Positions 5,499-6,275 of a stretch of 6,275 nucleotides of DNA are shown here, piece by piece. The first letter of the stretch is position 1, and each line of letters starts with the position of its first letter. The notes under the pieces were generated by a model. The model did not search any database, was not told the DNA's origin, and saw only the letters and a list, made by a program, of their open reading frames with translations. Made by a program: the position numbers and the translations under genes. The DNA is from Syntrophaceae bacterium UBA4810 (GTDB lineage Bacteria; Desulfobacterota; Syntrophia; Syntrophales; Smithellaceae). The stretch is taken from the NCBI GenBank assembly GCA_002402545.1, contig DHGA01000100.1, positions 18,282 to 24,556 of the forward strand, in the 5' to 3' direction.

Positions 5499-6275
5499 TT
5501 AATAAATAAACATCTTAACTTCTTTCATAAACGAATATGTTAATATTTTTCCGTCTTTTGTAAGAATCTTTACGGTGTCACCATTAAAACTGATTATTTG
5601 TCCTTCAATGACAGCCCCGTTCTGTAATTCTATTCCCCTTAGCCCCTCTATTGCCCGGTAATGCTGTTCTGAATCCGCTGGACGATTTGTAACTGAGATA
5701 CCCTTCTTAGGAACTTTTACTTTATCTTTGCGTAGCCGCGTATTGTTTTTGTCCTTCTTAAATTGATTTAAAAGGGCAATCACAGAACCAGCATCCCCCT
5801 CGTTATAAGTTTTCAGCATTGAATCTCTCAAGCGGCTTGGTTGTTTTTGTATCCACGCCACAATTTTTCCTGAATCCCTTAAATTATCAAAGTCTGGATG
5901 AGCGCTTCTTATGGTATTAAGATATTCTTCTTTAGCAATTCTTTCTAAATCTTCATTTGAGATTGGACCAGTTGCTTGACCTGGTACTGGAGCCGGCTGA
6001 GCAACGGGTGCTTCGACTTTAGAAGTCGCAACCGATACCAACTCTTTGATTTTGCTTATGTTTGCAATCGCGAACAGAATGCCGGCGAGTACGATAATCA
6101 TTGATATAGATATTATAATGACAGTTTTATCAAGAGTTCTAGCTTTTAGCTTATTTTCTTCTATATGAGGTTTGCCAACTGCTCTTTGCTGTGGTGACGG
6201 TCTCGAAAGAGTATCTGCTTTTACCTTTTTTTCTTCCATGCGAGGTGTGATAACTGCACTTTGCTGTGATGATGG
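5499..6275 (-). CDS. Single-pass membrane protein with N-terminal 25-residue repeats, 5' partial
   Basis: The frame is open to the right edge (258 visible codons). The first ATG at 6239 has no Shine-Dalgarno and lies within a repeat, so the real start is probably outside the window. Visible order: two tandem 25-residue units (P-S-x-QQ-x-AV...EE-x-K-x-KA-x-TL), rich in Lys/Glu; a transmembrane helix (residues about 51-73, hydrophobic from TVIIIS to FAIANI); a Pro/Ala linker (VAQPAPVPGQATGP); a helical region of about 75 residues with HPDFDNLRDSGKIVAWIQKQP and VIALLNQFKKDK; a basic linker; and a C-terminal small beta-rich domain, IELQNGAVIEGQIISFNGD...DGKILTYSFMKEVKMFIY. The charged N-terminus is probably cytoplasmic and the C-terminal domains periplasmic. 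I do not recognise a named family, though the C-terminal domain looks like a small beta-barrel. It ends at TAA 5501-5499. No terminator hairpin follows. Confidence 0.75.
   Translation of the reverse strand, partial: PSSQQSAVITPRMEEKKVKADTLSRPSPQQRAVGKPHIEENKLKARTLDKTVIIISISMIIVLAGILFAIANISKIKELVSVATSKVEAPVAQPAPVPGQATGPISNEDLERIAKEEYLNTIRSAHPDFDNLRDSGKIVAWIQKQPSRLRDSMLKTYNEGDAGSVIALLNQFKKDKNNTRLRKDKVKVPKKGISVTNRPADSEQHYRAIEGLRGIELQNGAVIEGQIISFNGDTVKILTKDGKILTYSFMKEVKMFIY
6126..6275 (-). repeat. Two tandem 75-bp in-frame repeat units
   Basis: Bases 6126-6200 and 6201-6275 align without gaps at about 56 of 75 positions (hand count). They encode 25-residue units beginning PSPQQRAV and PSSQQSAV and ending in KARTLDK and KADTLSR. 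The array touches the window edge, so more copies may lie beyond it. The last unit ends directly at the membrane helix. Confidence 0.85.

Overview
The window looks like a chromosomal segment of a Gram-negative bacterium. A Deltaproteobacteria/Desulfobacterota-type anaerobe is the best guess, from a lipobox protein, a Sec-exported DUF4124-like protein, a rubredoxin-like Cys-rich protein, a PAC2-family protein and intergenic palindromes. This is inference from gene flavour; no rRNA, tRNA gene or species marker is present. Coding is dense. No gap without a gene exceeds about 210 bases, and no transposase, integrase or CRISPR array was seen.

Layout. (1) Bases 1-683 (+) hold the 3' part of a tRNA-dihydrouridine synthase cut by the left edge. 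It converges on a leftward block, and a palindromic repeat lies between them (749-788). (2) Bases 2166-813 (-) hold three co-directional genes in transcription order: an HD-domain hydrolase, a small protein with two four-Cys rubredoxin-like modules, and an NTF2-like lipoprotein. A promoter candidate flanked by three copies of a 7-mer precedes the HD gene. (3) Bases 3555-2306 (-) hold a complete AbiE-type toxin-antitoxin/phage-defence pair. The AbiEi antitoxin overlaps the AbiEii nucleotidyltransferase toxin by 13 bases, and a good promoter overlaps a near-perfect palindrome just upstream. A short stretch resembling a tRNA 3' end lies just past the toxin. (4) Bases 4167-3715 (-) hold a small secreted Cys-patterned DUF4124-like protein. 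(5) Bases 4168-4374 are intergenic and contain a 9-bp GC-rich hairpin repeat. (6) Bases 5307-4375 (-) hold a PAC2-family protein. (7) Bases 5308-5498 contain no convincing signal beyond the PAC2 ribosome binding site. (8) Bases 6275-5499 (-) hold a single-pass membrane protein whose frame runs off the right edge through a tandem 75-bp (25-residue) repeat.

How the genes relate. The only pair with a clear functional link is AbiEi/AbiEii, where the antitoxin is expected to repress its own promoter and counteract the toxin. The HD / Cys-rich / lipoprotein block may be co-transcribed (gaps of 62 and 35 bases), but no shared pathway is evident. The least understood items are the repeat-bearing membrane protein at the right edge and the two Cys-patterned small proteins.
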